Source: Psychromonas sp. (GTDB lineage: Bacteria > Pseudomonadota > Gammaproteobacteria > Enterobacterales > Psychromonadaceae). Taken from it: a stretch of DNA of 64,000 nucleotides. Where the stretch lies: NCBI GenBank assembly GCA_013619145.1, contig JABXKR010000294.1, positions 1-64,000 on the forward strand. The letters run 5' to 3'. Below are positions 9,208 through 19,760 of the stretch, piece by piece. The stretch's first letter is position 1; every line of letters starts with the position of its first letter. Under the pieces are notes generated by a model. It did not search any database, was not told the DNA's origin, and saw only the letters and a list, made by a program, of their open reading frames with translations. The position numbers and the translations under genes are program-made.

Positions 9208-10767
9208 ATGTCCGATCAAGTTATTATTTTTGACACTACATTACGCGATGGCGAACAGGCATTAAGTGCAAGTCTGACCGTAAAAGAAAAATTACAGATC
9301 GCATTTGCTCTCGAGCGTTTAGGTGTTGATGTGATGGAAGTCGGTTTCCCTATTTCATCTCCTGGTGATTTTGAATCTGTGCAGACGATTGCACAAGAGA
9401 TTAAAAACAGCCGGGTTTGTGCTCTCTCCCGTGCACTACCTAAAGATATTGATGCTGCTGCACAAGCTTTAAAAGTAGCAGATGCATTCCGCATCCATAC
9501 CTTTATTTCAACATCAACTATTCACGTTGAAAACAAATTAAAACGTAGTTTTGAAGATGTATTAGAGATGGGTGTTAATGCCGTTAAATATGCACGTAAC
9601 TTTACTGATGATGTTGAATTTTCATGTGAAGATGCCGGTCGTACACCGATTGATAATTTATGCCGTATGGTTGAAGAAGCGATTAAAGCGGGCGCAACCA
9701 CGATCAATATTCCCGATACTGTAGGTTATACGATTCCAAGTGAATTTGGCGGTATTATCCAAACCCTATTTAACCGCGTGCCAAATATTGATAAAGCAAT
9801 TATTTCTGTACATTGCCATGATGATTTAGGTATGTCTGTTGCCAATTCAATCACAGCGGTTGAAAACGGCGCTCGCCAAATCGAATGTACCATGAATGGT
9901 ATTGGTGAACGTGCTGGTAACTGTTCACTTGAAGAAGTGGCAATGATTTTACAGACGCGTAAAAGCAAAATGGGTTTCTCAACGAATATTAACCCGGTTG
10001 AAATTTCACGTTGCAGTCAATTGGTTAGCCAGCTTTGTAATATGCCAATTCAAGCAAATAAAGCGATTGTTGGTGCAAATGCTTTCTCTCACTCATCAGG
10101 TATTCACCAGGATGGCGTTTTAAAGTCGCAAAATACTTATGAGATTATCACACCGGAAAGTGTAGGTATTTCAACTAATAAATTAAACTTAACCTCTCGT
10201 TCAGGTCGCCATGTCATTCAGCACCGTATGCAGGAGTTAGGTTACCGAGATAGTGATTATGATCTTGAAGCGTTATACAGCAGCTTCTTAGAATTGGCAG
10301 ATAAAAAAGGCCAAGTATTTGATTATGACTTAGAAGCGTTAATGTTCTTTAACCAGGTAAATAATGAACCTGAATATTACAAATTAGAAAGTATCAACGT
10401 ACAGTCTGGCTCTGGTTTGGTGGCAACGGCAACGGTAACGATGACCATTGGCGATCAACAGAAAATCGTTGAAGCGGCAACAGGTAATGGCCCGATTGAT
10501 GCCGCTTACCAATGTTTAATGCGTATTTCCGATTTAGATATCAGCATGGACAATTACAAAATCAGCGCCAAAGGTGAAGGTAAAGATGCACTGGGCCAAG
10601 TGGATATTGTTGCTACCTATAAAGAGCAAAAATTCCATGGTTTAGGTCTATCAACAGATATTATCGAATCTTCTGCTAAAGCTATGGTCCATGTAATGAA
10701 CCATATTCACTTAGCAAAAGCGGTTGAACAACAGAAGAGAGAGCGCCTGCATACTGAACAGGTTTAA
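9208..10767 (+). CDS. leuA: 2-isopropylmalate synthase
   Basis: [45 protein letters not shown]. Confidence 0.97.
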   Translation: MSDQVIIFDTTLRDGEQALSASLTVKEKLQIAFALERLGVDVMEVGFPISSPGDFESVQTIAQEIKNSRVCALSRALPKDIDAAAQALKVADAFRIHTFISTSTIHVENKLKRSFEDVLEMGVNAVKYARNFTDDVEFSCEDAGRTPIDNLCRMVEEAIKAGATTINIPDTVGYTIPSEFGGIIQTLFNRVPNIDKAIISVHCHDDLGMSVANSITAVENGARQIECTMNGIGERAGNCSLEEVAMILQTRKSKMGFSTNINPVEISRCSQLVSQLCNMPIQANKAIVGANAFSHSSGIHQDGVLKSQNTYEIITPESVGISTNKLNLTSRSGRHVIQHRMQELGYRDSDYDLEALYSSFLELADKKGQVFDYDLEALMFFNQVNNEPEYYKLESINVQSGSGLVATATVTMTIGDQQKIVEAATGNGPIDAAYQCLMRISDLDISMDNYKISAKGEGKDALGQVDIVATYKEQKFHGLGLSTDIIESSAKAMVHVMNHIHLAKAVEQQKRERLHTEQV

Positions 10768-10846
10768 TTTAACCTATTTTACAGGCAACCTTGTGTTGCC
10801 TTTATACTCAAACCATACCAATCTGCTTAATATTATGGTCTATTTG

Positions 10847-10902
10847 TGGAAGTGCGACTTCAGTCGCGCCTATGATATTGCGCGGTTAAAACCGCACTTC
10901 CA
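10847..10902. repeat. REP/BIME-like nested palindrome
   Basis: Outer TGGAAGTGCG...CGCACTTCCA perfect 10-bp inverted repeat enclosing GCGACTTCAGTCGC and GCGGTTAAAACCGC. Confidence 0.75.
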
Positions 10903-11010
10903 AAAACAAAAACAGATCAGTTAATTTTGCAGATTGCTATCACCTCAATATGCAGATTCCTCCATCTTGATGGTGGCTTGGGTATATTATTTTAAGAGAA
11001 GTAAAAAGTA

Positions 11011-11640
11011 ATGAAAATCATTGTTATTCCTGTTACCCCTTTTGAGCAAAACTGCAGTTTAGTGATTTGTGAAGAAACCAATACAGCGGCGATTGTTGAT
11101 CCAGGTGGAGACCCTGCACGTATTTTAAAAATCGTCGCCGAGCAGAATGTCAAGGTCGATAAAGTAATCTTAACGCATGGTCACTTAGATCATGTTGGTG
11201 GCACAGAGGCGACGGCAAAAGCGTTAGATGTGCCTGTTGTTGGTCCTGAAAAAGAAGATCTATTCTGGCTTGAGCAGTTAGAAGCACAGAGCCAACGTTT
11301 TGGTTTCCCAACCACCAGCAGTTTTACACCAAATAAATGGTTAGCTGAAAACGATATTGTTGAAGTGGGCAATATTAAACTGAAAGTATTACATATTCCG
11401 GGTCATACACCAGGGCATATCGCCCTGCTTGATGAACAAAGCAAGCAGGTGATTGTCGGCGACATTCTCTTTAATGGCGGCATTGGTCGTTTTGATTTCC
11501 CGCGTGGTAATCAGACGCAGCTAATTACCGGCATTAAGAAGAAGTTATTAACCCTGCCGGCTGAAACAATCGTTTATCCTGGCCACGGACCAACGACAAC
11601 CATCGGCAAAGAGAAAGCCAGCAATCCTTTTTTGCGTTAA
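11011..11640 (+). CDS. MBL-fold metallo-hydrolase (YcbL/glyoxalase II-like)
   Basis: LTHGHLDHVGG, HIPGHTPGHI, VYPGHGPTTTIGKEK. Confidence 0.9.
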   Translation: MKIIVIPVTPFEQNCSLVICEETNTAAIVDPGGDPARILKIVAEQNVKVDKVILTHGHLDHVGGTEATAKALDVPVVGPEKEDLFWLEQLEAQSQRFGFPTTSSFTPNKWLAENDIVEVGNIKLKVLHIPGHTPGHIALLDEQSKQVIVGDILFNGGIGRFDFPRGNQTQLITGIKKKLLTLPAETIVYPGHGPTTTIGKEKASNPFLR

Positions 11641-11670
11641 TTGCCAGGTTAAAAAATAGAGACAAAAAAA

Positions 11671-11692
11671 AAGGGCTAAATGCCCTTTTTTT
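11671..11692. terminator. bidirectional intrinsic terminator
   Basis: AAGGGC-taaat-GCCCTT with A- and T-tracts, between convergent genes. Confidence 0.8.
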
Positions 11693-11709
11693 ATAACCCC
11701 AAAAACCGA

Positions 11710-12921
11710 TTACAGCGGGATCACGCGTCCATTGACGGTTAACTCGCCCTGTTCAAATTGTGTTTCTAAACTCAGTTTTTGATCCTGCTGCTTTAAAAAG
11801 CCTGTCATCAGCCCCATTTTCAATGACTCAGACAGAGTTGGCTCTTCCAGCAAAGCTTCAGGTAAAAACAAATTGCCATTACCTGAAACGTAATCAAGCA
11901 ACATAAAGGGATTAACTACAACCTCCGAAAGTGTAGCGCCTTGCTGCAGTGTTATTGTTAAATAACCATCCACTGCCCCCCAGGGAGTTTGTGAGCTTAA
12001 TTTCGAAAGGGTTAACTGCGCGCCATGTGCCATTAATTCCGTGAGCGCCTTGCCAACTTCTTGTTGATCACCTGAACCACTGCTTAAAAGATTAAGTGCA
12101 GGAGAATACAAACCCTTTATATCAAGCTTGATATGGTTGTTGGTAAATACTTTTTCTGTGCCGTTTGCAATTTGATAAGAGCTGATTTTCCATTCATTAC
12201 TGCTGTCAATGGTATCGGTTTGCTCACCAGAACGACTGCTCCCCCGTAGTTCAAGCCCTTGTAATTGCGATTGAGCACTTTCTTGTTGGATAACAATTTT
12301 GCCAATTTCAGTAAAGTAATCATATTCATTGCCTGCTGAGAACAGGTTGAAATTAGAGCGAAGCTGCACTGAATCAACACTAAAATCGCCATCACTTGTT
12401 TGTGCATCTAATCCAGCCCAATTTAAATTAACCAATCCAGAATAATCGTGCAGATTAACTTGATAATCTAACTGCAAAGCTTTTGTTGCAAACTGCTCGG
12501 TTTCACTCTTATAACTGCCCGCCAATACATTTAGCTGGCCAGTTAATTGACCCAATAAATTAATCTCTTCTCGTGAGCTCACCCAGTTTTCACTGGCAAA
12601 ATAGTTTTGTACTTTTTCCGCTAGCTCAGGATCAGCCAAACTGATTTTATTTTTTATTAGCGCCTTGAATGGGTAATGTTTTATTGAGCTGGTAACTGTA
12701 ACAACTATCGGCGTTTCTCCCTCAAGCGTCACTGTAACCTGACTGATAGCAGTTGCCTTTAAAAACTGTTTATCATAACTAATCAGTTTACTTGAGAAAC
12801 CTTGCTGCTGTTTTTTTGCAAACATTTTTTGGGTTTCGTTTTCTACCATTTCACCGACAAAGTAGGTACTTGATAATAAAACGACACTTAAAACAAACAA
12901 ACCAATTAATAATTTTTTCAT
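11710..12921 (-). CDS. DUF945 family protein (YdgA-like)
   Basis: N-terminal signal/TM segment and overall YdgA-like organisation; family assignment by pattern. Confidence 0.65.
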   Translation of the reverse strand: MKKLLIGLFVLSVVLLSSTYFVGEMVENETQKMFAKKQQQGFSSKLISYDKQFLKATAISQVTVTLEGETPIVVTVTSSIKHYPFKALIKNKISLADPELAEKVQNYFASENWVSSREEINLLGQLTGQLNVLAGSYKSETEQFATKALQLDYQVNLHDYSGLVNLNWAGLDAQTSDGDFSVDSVQLRSNFNLFSAGNEYDYFTEIGKIVIQQESAQSQLQGLELRGSSRSGEQTDTIDSSNEWKISSYQIANGTEKVFTNNHIKLDIKGLYSPALNLLSSGSGDQQEVGKALTELMAHGAQLTLSKLSSQTPWGAVDGYLTITLQQGATLSEVVVNPFMLLDYVSGNGNLFLPEALLEEPTLSESLKMGLMTGFLKQQDQKLSLETQFEQGELTVNGRVIPL

Positions 12922-13156
12922 TGATATTCCAAGTTAATAATCATCTAGCGGAGATGCATTCAAAGTAGTTTGGGTATTACAGCGAGTAAAACACTAGTTG
13001 CCCATTGACTTAAAATGTCACGATATTGCTTCATTATTGAATTAAAACATTGTAGATTACAATAACAAGGTTACTTAAACACGTGATTTGTCTATTATTT
13101 ATACTCAAACCACTCTGGTATACACAAGTTTACCATCTTATTTTTTAGGAGCATTA

Positions 13157-14452
13157 ATGACTTCACATAAATGGCACTGGTTACATAGCCCAATTACCGG
13201 CGGTGTATTATTGGTTATCGCAGCATCGATTGCACTTATTTGGGCAAACATAATGCCCGATCATTACCACCACTTTTGGCACGACACCTTATGGGAAGTA
13301 TCAACAGGTTTCAGTGACAAAATGCATGTCATAAATTTCCATAAAATTGCCAATGAATTTTTAATGGCCATATTCTTCTTTTTCATCGGTTTAGAGATTA
13401 AACGCGAATTATTAGATGGTGAGCTTTCCAGCTTTCAAAAAGCATCATTACCACTATTTGCGGCCTTAGGTGGGGTTATTATCCCTGCTGGTATCTATTA
13501 TCTAATTAATATGGGACTTCCCTCTGCCAATGGCTGGGGCATTCCAATGGCAACGGATATCGCTTTTGCGTTGGGTGTATTAGCGATTGTTGGCAGCCGT
13601 GTACCTGTCTCCTTAAAAGTGTTTTTATCTGCCTTGGCTATCGGCGATGATTTAATGGCGGTTATTGTTATTGCCATTTTTTATACCGAGCAAATATTTG
13701 TTAATGAATTGCTGGTCGGTTTAGTCGGCCTGGTGATTTTAGGGATAGCCAACCGTGTAGGTGTCCGTAGCCCCATCTTTTATTACACTATCGGTTTAAC
13801 TATTGTCTGGATAAGCTTCTTAGCATCCGGCGTGCATGCGACCATTGCCGGTGTGGCAGTGGCCTTTACTATTCCGTCCCGTCGCGAAATATCGATGGAC
13901 AGTTACCTTGATCAAGCCAAGGTACTATTAGATGATTTAGAGGTTGATCGCCATTGTGAGAAGGATGTACTGACTAAGCATGCCATTAAGACACTGAAAA
14001 AAATCAAGGCAATCAGCTTTCAGGCGGCCAATCCGTTGCAGCTTAAAGAGGAAGCATTACATCCAATTTCAACACTGTTCATTGTGCCATTTTTCGCCCT
14101 TGGAAATGCCGGTGTTATTATTGATAGCAGCATGCTTGCTCAAATCACAAATCCAGTGGTATTGGGTATTGCTGCCGGTTTGATTGTGGGTAAACCACTT
14201 GGTATTTTCCTGTTTACTAAACTGCTTACGCTGTTAAATTGGGGACACCTCCCGAAAGGCATTACCTGGTCGCATGTTATTGGTGCTGGTTTCTTAGCAG
14301 GTATGGGGTTCACCATGTCACTGTTTATTACCGATCTTGCTTTCAAAGATCCTGAGTTCCAAATTATTGCTAAAGTTGCCGTCTTAGTGGCGTCAGTCAT
14401 CTCTGGTATTATTGGCTACATTATTTTGATACGCACAGCAAAACAACCATAA
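13157..14452 (+). CDS. nhaA: Na+/H+ antiporter NhaA
   Basis: GLEIKRELLDGELS, ATDIAFALGVLA, ALAIGDDLMAVIVIAIFYT; ATG at 13157 preceded by AGGAG is preferred to the track start 13088. Confidence 0.95.
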   Translation: MTSHKWHWLHSPITGGVLLVIAASIALIWANIMPDHYHHFWHDTLWEVSTGFSDKMHVINFHKIANEFLMAIFFFFIGLEIKRELLDGELSSFQKASLPLFAALGGVIIPAGIYYLINMGLPSANGWGIPMATDIAFALGVLAIVGSRVPVSLKVFLSALAIGDDLMAVIVIAIFYTEQIFVNELLVGLVGLVILGIANRVGVRSPIFYYTIGLTIVWISFLASGVHATIAGVAVAFTIPSRREISMDSYLDQAKVLLDDLEVDRHCEKDVLTKHAIKTLKKIKAISFQAANPLQLKEEALHPISTLFIVPFFALGNAGVIIDSSMLAQITNPVVLGIAAGLIVGKPLGIFLFTKLLTLLNWGHLPKGITWSHVIGAGFLAGMGFTMSLFITDLAFKDPEFQIIAKVAVLVASVISGIIGYIILIRTAKQP

Positions 14453-14460
14453 CCTATCCA

Positions 14461-14488
14461 AGCCTGCGACTCATTAGCAGGCTTTTTT
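14461..14488 (+). terminator. intrinsic terminator after nhaA
   Basis: AGCCTGC...GCAGGCTTTTTT. Confidence 0.75.
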
Positions 14489-14498
14489 ATATTTTAAA

Positions 14499-15107
14499 AT
14501 GGTAGCGATCAATATGAACGATGCAAAACACTTAAAAAAAATGAAAGCGATCAAAGAAAAACAGGATCAAAAAATTGCCGCTGCTGCTGAGGAACGTGGC
14601 GTATCGATATTACTTGCAGGCCCGGGGAAAGGGAAAAGCAGCTCTGCATTTGGTATGTTAGCGCGCTCCTTAGGTCATGGCCACAAGGTTGCTGTGGTGC
14701 AGTTTTTGAAGGGCTCAATGGCAACAGGCGAAGAGCTATTTTTCAGTGCCCATAAAAATGTCGATTGGTTTGCCATGGGTGACGGTTTTACTTGGGAAAC
14801 ACAAAACAAAGAGCAGGATATCGCCAGTGCCCGCAAAGCATGGGCAAAAGCACAGCAGCTATTAGCAGACGGACAATATCAATTAGTGATCCTTGATGAA
14901 ATCACCTATATGTTTAGCTATCACTATCTGGATATTAAACCGACCATCGACGCCTTAAAAAACCGTCCTGAAAAAATGAATGTGGTATTAACCGGGCGAA
15001 GGCCAGCGCAGGAGTTAATTGATGCGGTAGATACCTACAGCCTGATTTTAAATGAGAAACATGCATTTAAAGCGGGTGTTAAAGCGCAGGCAGGTATTGA
15101 GTGGTAG
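14499..15107 (+). CDS. cobO: cob(I)yrinic acid a,c-diamide adenosyltransferase (CobO/BtuR)
   Basis: LLAGPGKGKSSSAFGMLARSLGHGHKVAVVQFLKG, VILDEITYMFSY, VVLTGRRPAQELIDAVDTYS; ATG at 14514 is an alternative start. Confidence 0.9.
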   Translation: MVAINMNDAKHLKKMKAIKEKQDQKIAAAAEERGVSILLAGPGKGKSSSAFGMLARSLGHGHKVAVVQFLKGSMATGEELFFSAHKNVDWFAMGDGFTWETQNKEQDIASARKAWAKAQQLLADGQYQLVILDEITYMFSYHYLDIKPTIDALKNRPEKMNVVLTGRRPAQELIDAVDTYSLILNEKHAFKAGVKAQAGIEW

Positions 15108-15115
15108 ATGAAAAA

Positions 15116-15150
15116 CAGCTAGAAAATAGCCTTTGGGCTACTTTCTAGCT
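15116..15150. terminator. bidirectional hairpin terminator
   Basis: AGCTAGAAAATAGCC-tttg-GGCTACTTTCTAGCT between convergent cobO and prlC. Confidence 0.7.
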
Positions 15151-15161
15151 GATTATTTTAA

Positions 15162-17213
15162 CTATTTTATTCCCGAGTGACGCAGCAAAGCATCGATATT
15201 AGGCTCTCGCCCCATAAAGTTTTTAAATAACACCATTGGCTCTTCACTGCCGCCTTTTTCTAAAATAGCTTGTAGGAACGCTTGTCCTGCTTGTTCATTA
15301 AAAATACCCAGCTCTTCAAAGCGAGAAAAAGCATCCGCAGATAAAACTTCCGCCCACTTGTAACTGTAATAACCAGCAGCATAACCACCAGCAAAGATAT
15401 GACTAAAGCTATGCTGGAAACGATTAAATTTCGGCGGAACAATCACTGCAACTTGTTCGCGAATCGCACTTAAAACATTTTCAACTTGCGAACCAAGCCC
15501 CGGTTTGTATTGATGATGTAAGACAAAATCAAACAATGAAAACTCTAATTGGCGCAGCATCATTAATGCGCTGTTATAGTTTTTGCTGGCTAGCATCTTT
15601 TCAAGTAACTCAGCTGGCAAAGTTTCACCCGTCTCTACATGCCCGGAAATCAGCGTTAATGCCTCAGGCTCCCAGCACCAGTTTTCAAGAAACTGACTTG
15701 GTAATTCCACGGCATCCCATGGGACACCATTAATACCCGAGACAGATGATGATTCTATTTTACTTAACATATGGTGCAGACCATGCCCAAACTCATGGAA
15801 CAGGGTGATCACTTCATTGTGACTAAATAATGCAGGTTTATCAGCAACAGGTTTAGTGAAATTACAGGTTAGATAAGCAACCGGCAGTTGTAATTCACCA
15901 TTTACTAAACGACGGCGTACACGGCAATCATTCATCCATGCTCCACCACGTTTAAATTCGCGCGCATAAAGATCTAAATAAAAGCTGCCAAGGTGAGTTT
16001 GCTGCTGATCATAGATATCGAAAAAACGCACATCTTGATGCCAGCTATCAAAATCAAACACCTCTTTAATGGTTAAACCAAATAAACGATTTACCACAGC
16101 AAACAAACCATTTACGACTTTGTTTTCAGGAAAGTAGGGACGAAGTGTTTCATCAGAAATAGCATAACGGTGCTGTTTTAATAATTCCGAATAGTAACTT
16201 AAATCCCAAGCTTGCAACTCTTCCTGACCATCCATCTCTTTGGCAAAAGCTAAGACTTGGTCGCGCTCTGCAATTGCTTGCGGATATGATTTTTCAGCAA
16301 GCTCAGTTAAAAAAGTGATCACTTGCTCAGGGCTTTCAGCCATTTTCGTGGCTAAACTGTATTCGCCATAATCAGAAAAATCCAATAACTCAGCTAATTC
16401 ATGGCGCAGTGCTAATAGTTGTTCGATAATTTCAGAGTTATCAAACTCTCCTGCATTCGGTCCTTGATCTGATGCGCGTGTAGCAAACGCCTGATACACC
16501 TCTTCGCGTAACTCGCGGTTTTTAGCGTAAGTAATAACTGGCAGATAACTTGGAAATTCTAATGTTAACAAATACCCCTGCAGCTGTTTTTCTTGTGCGG
16601 CTTGCTTAGCTGCTGCTAACGCACTTTCCGGCACCCCAGCTAATTCATCAACATCCGTTATTAATTTGCTCCACGCTAAGGTCGCATCCATAACGTGATT
16701 GCTAAATTGTGACTGCAACTGTGCAAGTTGTTGCTTAATCTCACCATAACGTTGTTTTTTATCATCAGATAATGCGATACCCGCTAATTTAAAATCACGC
16801 AAAGCATCATTAATCACTTTTTGCTGCTCTGCTTTTAAGCAAGCAAACTGCTCACTATTAGCAATACTTAAATACGCTTCATATAACCCCTTATGCTGAC
16901 CAACAAACGTCCCATATTCAGCAAACAGAGGCAGACAGGTATCATGTGCTTCACGAAGCGCATCATTACTAACAACCGCATTCATATGCGAAACTGGCGA
17001 CCATAATTTAGCTAAGTGATCATCCGCCTCATCTAAAACATTAACAAAATTATCCCAAGTAAAGTGAGTCAGGCTTTTTAATTTTTCTTCTATCAATGCT
17101 TTATTATCACTAATAGCTTGTTTCACAGCAGGTATTATTTGCTCCGGTGTGATTTGACTAAATAAAGGCAAACCATCAGTTTGGTTGATACTTGATTTTT
17201 CAGTATTATTCAT
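15162..17213 (-). CDS. prlC: oligopeptidase A (M3 metallopeptidase)
   Basis: TLFHEFGHGLHHMLSK zinc motif; full-length M3 organisation. Confidence 0.96.
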   Translation of the reverse strand: MNNTEKSSINQTDGLPLFSQITPEQIIPAVKQAISDNKALIEEKLKSLTHFTWDNFVNVLDEADDHLAKLWSPVSHMNAVVSNDALREAHDTCLPLFAEYGTFVGQHKGLYEAYLSIANSEQFACLKAEQQKVINDALRDFKLAGIALSDDKKQRYGEIKQQLAQLQSQFSNHVMDATLAWSKLITDVDELAGVPESALAAAKQAAQEKQLQGYLLTLEFPSYLPVITYAKNRELREEVYQAFATRASDQGPNAGEFDNSEIIEQLLALRHELAELLDFSDYGEYSLATKMAESPEQVITFLTELAEKSYPQAIAERDQVLAFAKEMDGQEELQAWDLSYYSELLKQHRYAISDETLRPYFPENKVVNGLFAVVNRLFGLTIKEVFDFDSWHQDVRFFDIYDQQQTHLGSFYLDLYAREFKRGGAWMNDCRVRRRLVNGELQLPVAYLTCNFTKPVADKPALFSHNEVITLFHEFGHGLHHMLSKIESSSVSGINGVPWDAVELPSQFLENWCWEPEALTLISGHVETGETLPAELLEKMLASKNYNSALMMLRQLEFSLFDFVLHHQYKPGLGSQVENVLSAIREQVAVIVPPKFNRFQHSFSHIFAGGYAAGYYSYKWAEVLSADAFSRFEELGIFNEQAGQAFLQAILEKGGSEEPMVLFKNFMGREPNIDALLRHSGIK

Positions 17214-17253
17214 AGCAGTCTTCTAAATAAAGGAAAAGTTACGGTTTTACGTT

Positions 17254-17517
17254 TATACCTATGATACCTCAAGGTGCTTTATCAGGACTCAGCTCGGAGA
17301 CCAGAATAAGGCACAGCATGAGGGTAATGGTTGCTCCCTTATCGAATGCTGTAACGAAATACTGGTTTTCGAGCTGAGCCCCCACAGGGCAAGCCAAATT
17401 GCACTCATCTGCATCGTTATAAAATCTCAATGTAGAACAACTATACTTCAATTTTATGCCTAGCATCTAAGTACAATTTGGTTTGCTGATTTTGCACCTT
17501 GAAGTAACATGGGTATA
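17254..17517 (+). repeat. dispersed intergenic repeat, copy 2
   Basis: TATACCTATGATACCTCAAGGTGC...GCACCTTGAAGTAACATGGGTATA; shares blocks with copies 1 and 3. Confidence 0.8.
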
Positions 17518-17680
17518 TGTATTATTTAGAGATATGGGCATTCAGCAAAAAATCAAGTATCGCTTTTTATGAGTAAAATATTAGCGATTAATTACATTTT
17601 GTGAGCACAACAGTAGGGATAACTGTTTGCTTATGGCAAACTACTGAGTCTAGTTTTGCCATGACTCAGGTTTTTTCAGA

Positions 17681-19663
17681 ATGCAAATAAAAAAGATTTT
17701 TTCAATCTTCAAGCCATTAAAAGTAAAACACAGCCTATCCAATCGATTACTTGCTTATATTCTATTATGCAGTAGTGCGCTTGCGATCATTATCACCCTG
17801 GTGCAATTAACCTGGGACTACAAACAAGATGTTGGCAAAATTGAAGCAAGTATCGATCAGATTGAATCAAGTTTTTTACAGCCGATGGCAGCCAGTTTAT
17901 GGAATCTTGACGAAGAGCAAATTCAAATCCAGATAGAAGGTATTATGAAGCTCTCGGATATGCAGTATGTTCGGGTGCATGAGGTGCTTGGCAATACTGA
18001 AGTACCCTTGATTGAACAGGGTTCATTACAAGAAAAATTTGATATCAGCAAAAAGTTTAACCTTGTTTATCAAGGCGAGATTGTTGGTACCCTGTTTGTT
18101 GCGGCTTCCCTAAACGAAGTTTATAAACGCTTAATGGAAAAATCATTACTTATTTTAGTTAGTCAAACCATCAAAACTATGGTGGTTTCAATCTGTATTT
18201 TATTAATTATCTATTATATGGTGATCCGCCATGTTAATAAAATTGCAGTTTATACACGTAATATCAAGCTCAGTACTCACAATAAAAATCTGATTTTAGA
18301 GGGCCGTAGAAACCGATCCTCCTCTTCCAATGATGAACTTGATGAACTTGTTTATTTACTCAATAAGATGCAGAAAAGGATCGTTGCCGAACTCACAGAT
18401 AAAAAGATAGCCATCGAAGAGCTGCAACAAGAGCGTGATTTCTCTGCAACTATCATCAACTCATCAAGTACGGTTATCTGCTGTTTAGACTGTGACTTTA
18501 AAATATCGACGATTAACCCCGCAGCCGTTATTTTAACCGGCTATAGCCAGGAAGAACTGCACAAAAAGAATTGGTTAGATATTTTTGTTCTTGATGATCA
18601 AAAAGAAACGATGCTGAATAAACTTGAACACAATGAAGCCATCCAAGGTATCGAAATTGATATGCATGACCAGATGGGGGAAATAAATACCCTACTATGG
18701 ACCTTTTCAGCCTTTTACGAAGGCATGAATATTAAATATTTAATCGGCTTTGGTCATGATATTACACCACAGAAACAGATTGAGCTGGAAGTAAAGCAAC
18801 TCAACGACCAACTTGAAGAAAAGGTCAATACACGTACAGCAGCCTTAACAGAAAGTAACAAACAGATAACAGAAACCTTAGAACAACTAAAACGCACTCA
18901 GTTAACGTTGGTAGAATCAGAAAAAATGGCTTCATTAGGCGGACTGGTCGCAGGTGTCGCGCATGAAATTAATACACCAATCGGGATCAGTGTCACCGCG
19001 GCTTCATTCTTACAAGAAGAGATTGATCTGTTAAAAATTAAACTAAGCGACAATAGCTTAACACGCAGTTATGTCGAAAATTTAATCGAACGCATCTCGG
19101 AGTCGGGCCGTTTATTAAACAGCAACCTAAATCGTGCGGCCGATTTGGTCAGTAGTTTCAAACAGGTCGCCGTTGACCAGTCAAGTGAAGCTTGTTACTC
19201 ATTTAAATTAGCGGACAATGTTAACCAGGTTCTTACCTCTCTCAAACACAAACTCAAGCAAGTTCCCGGTCAAGTGTATGTAAGCTGTCCAGAAGATCTT
19301 TCTATCTACAGTTTTCCAGGTAGTTTTTCACAAATTTATTCTAACCTTATTCTTAATTCATTAATTCATGGTTTTGAAAACTGGCAAGGCAAGTGTGATA
19401 TTTATATAGAGATAAAACGCCAAGGAAAAACATTACATATAGATTATCGGGATACAGGTAAAGGTATTCCGAATGAGATTGCCGATCGCATTTTTGATCC
19501 CTTTGTGACTTCAAAGCGCGGATCTGGAGGCAGTGGTTTAGGCACGCATATTATTTACAATATAGTGAAGCAGTTACTTAAAGGTGATATCCAATATGTA
19601 ACGGGTGAACAAGGAACACACTTTAAAATACAAATCCCTTACCAAGAAAAGATGCCCTCCTAA
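17681..19663 (+). CDS. membrane sensor histidine kinase with PAS domain
   Basis: TM segments, PAS region, H-box GGLVAGVAHEINTPIGI, ATPase boxes DTGKGIP, GSGGSGLGTHIIYN. Confidence 0.92.
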   Translation: MQIKKIFSIFKPLKVKHSLSNRLLAYILLCSSALAIIITLVQLTWDYKQDVGKIEASIDQIESSFLQPMAASLWNLDEEQIQIQIEGIMKLSDMQYVRVHEVLGNTEVPLIEQGSLQEKFDISKKFNLVYQGEIVGTLFVAASLNEVYKRLMEKSLLILVSQTIKTMVVSICILLIIYYMVIRHVNKIAVYTRNIKLSTHNKNLILEGRRNRSSSSNDELDELVYLLNKMQKRIVAELTDKKIAIEELQQERDFSATIINSSSTVICCLDCDFKISTINPAAVILTGYSQEELHKKNWLDIFVLDDQKETMLNKLEHNEAIQGIEIDMHDQMGEINTLLWTFSAFYEGMNIKYLIGFGHDITPQKQIELEVKQLNDQLEEKVNTRTAALTESNKQITETLEQLKRTQLTLVESEKMASLGGLVAGVAHEINTPIGISVTAASFLQEEIDLLKIKLSDNSLTRSYVENLIERISESGRLLNSNLNRAADLVSSFKQVAVDQSSEACYSFKLADNVNQVLTSLKHKLKQVPGQVYVSCPEDLSIYSFPGSFSQIYSNLILNSLIHGFENWQGKCDIYIEIKRQGKTLHIDYRDTGKGIPNEIADRIFDPFVTSKRGSGGSGLGTHIIYNIVKQLLKGDIQYVTGEQGTHFKIQIPYQEKMPS

Positions 19664-19712
19664 GTCATTAGCTAGCAGCCTCCAGGCTCTAAGTCTACTT
19701 TTATTCAAGGCA

Positions 19713-19743
19713 AAAAAAAGGCGCTATATCTAGCGCCTTTTTC
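19713..19743. terminator. intrinsic terminator
   Basis: AAAGGCGCTA-tatc-TAGCGCCTTT flanked by A/T tracts. Confidence 0.8.
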
Positions 19744-19760
19744 ATTATTTCAGAATGATA

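Noticed and set aside
10724-10924. 66-aa ORF at the leuA 3' end
   Set aside because: Mostly leuA out-of-frame plus the palindromic element
17269-17466. 65-aa ORF inside repeat copy 2
   Set aside because: Falls within the dispersed repeat and is not preserved in the other copies
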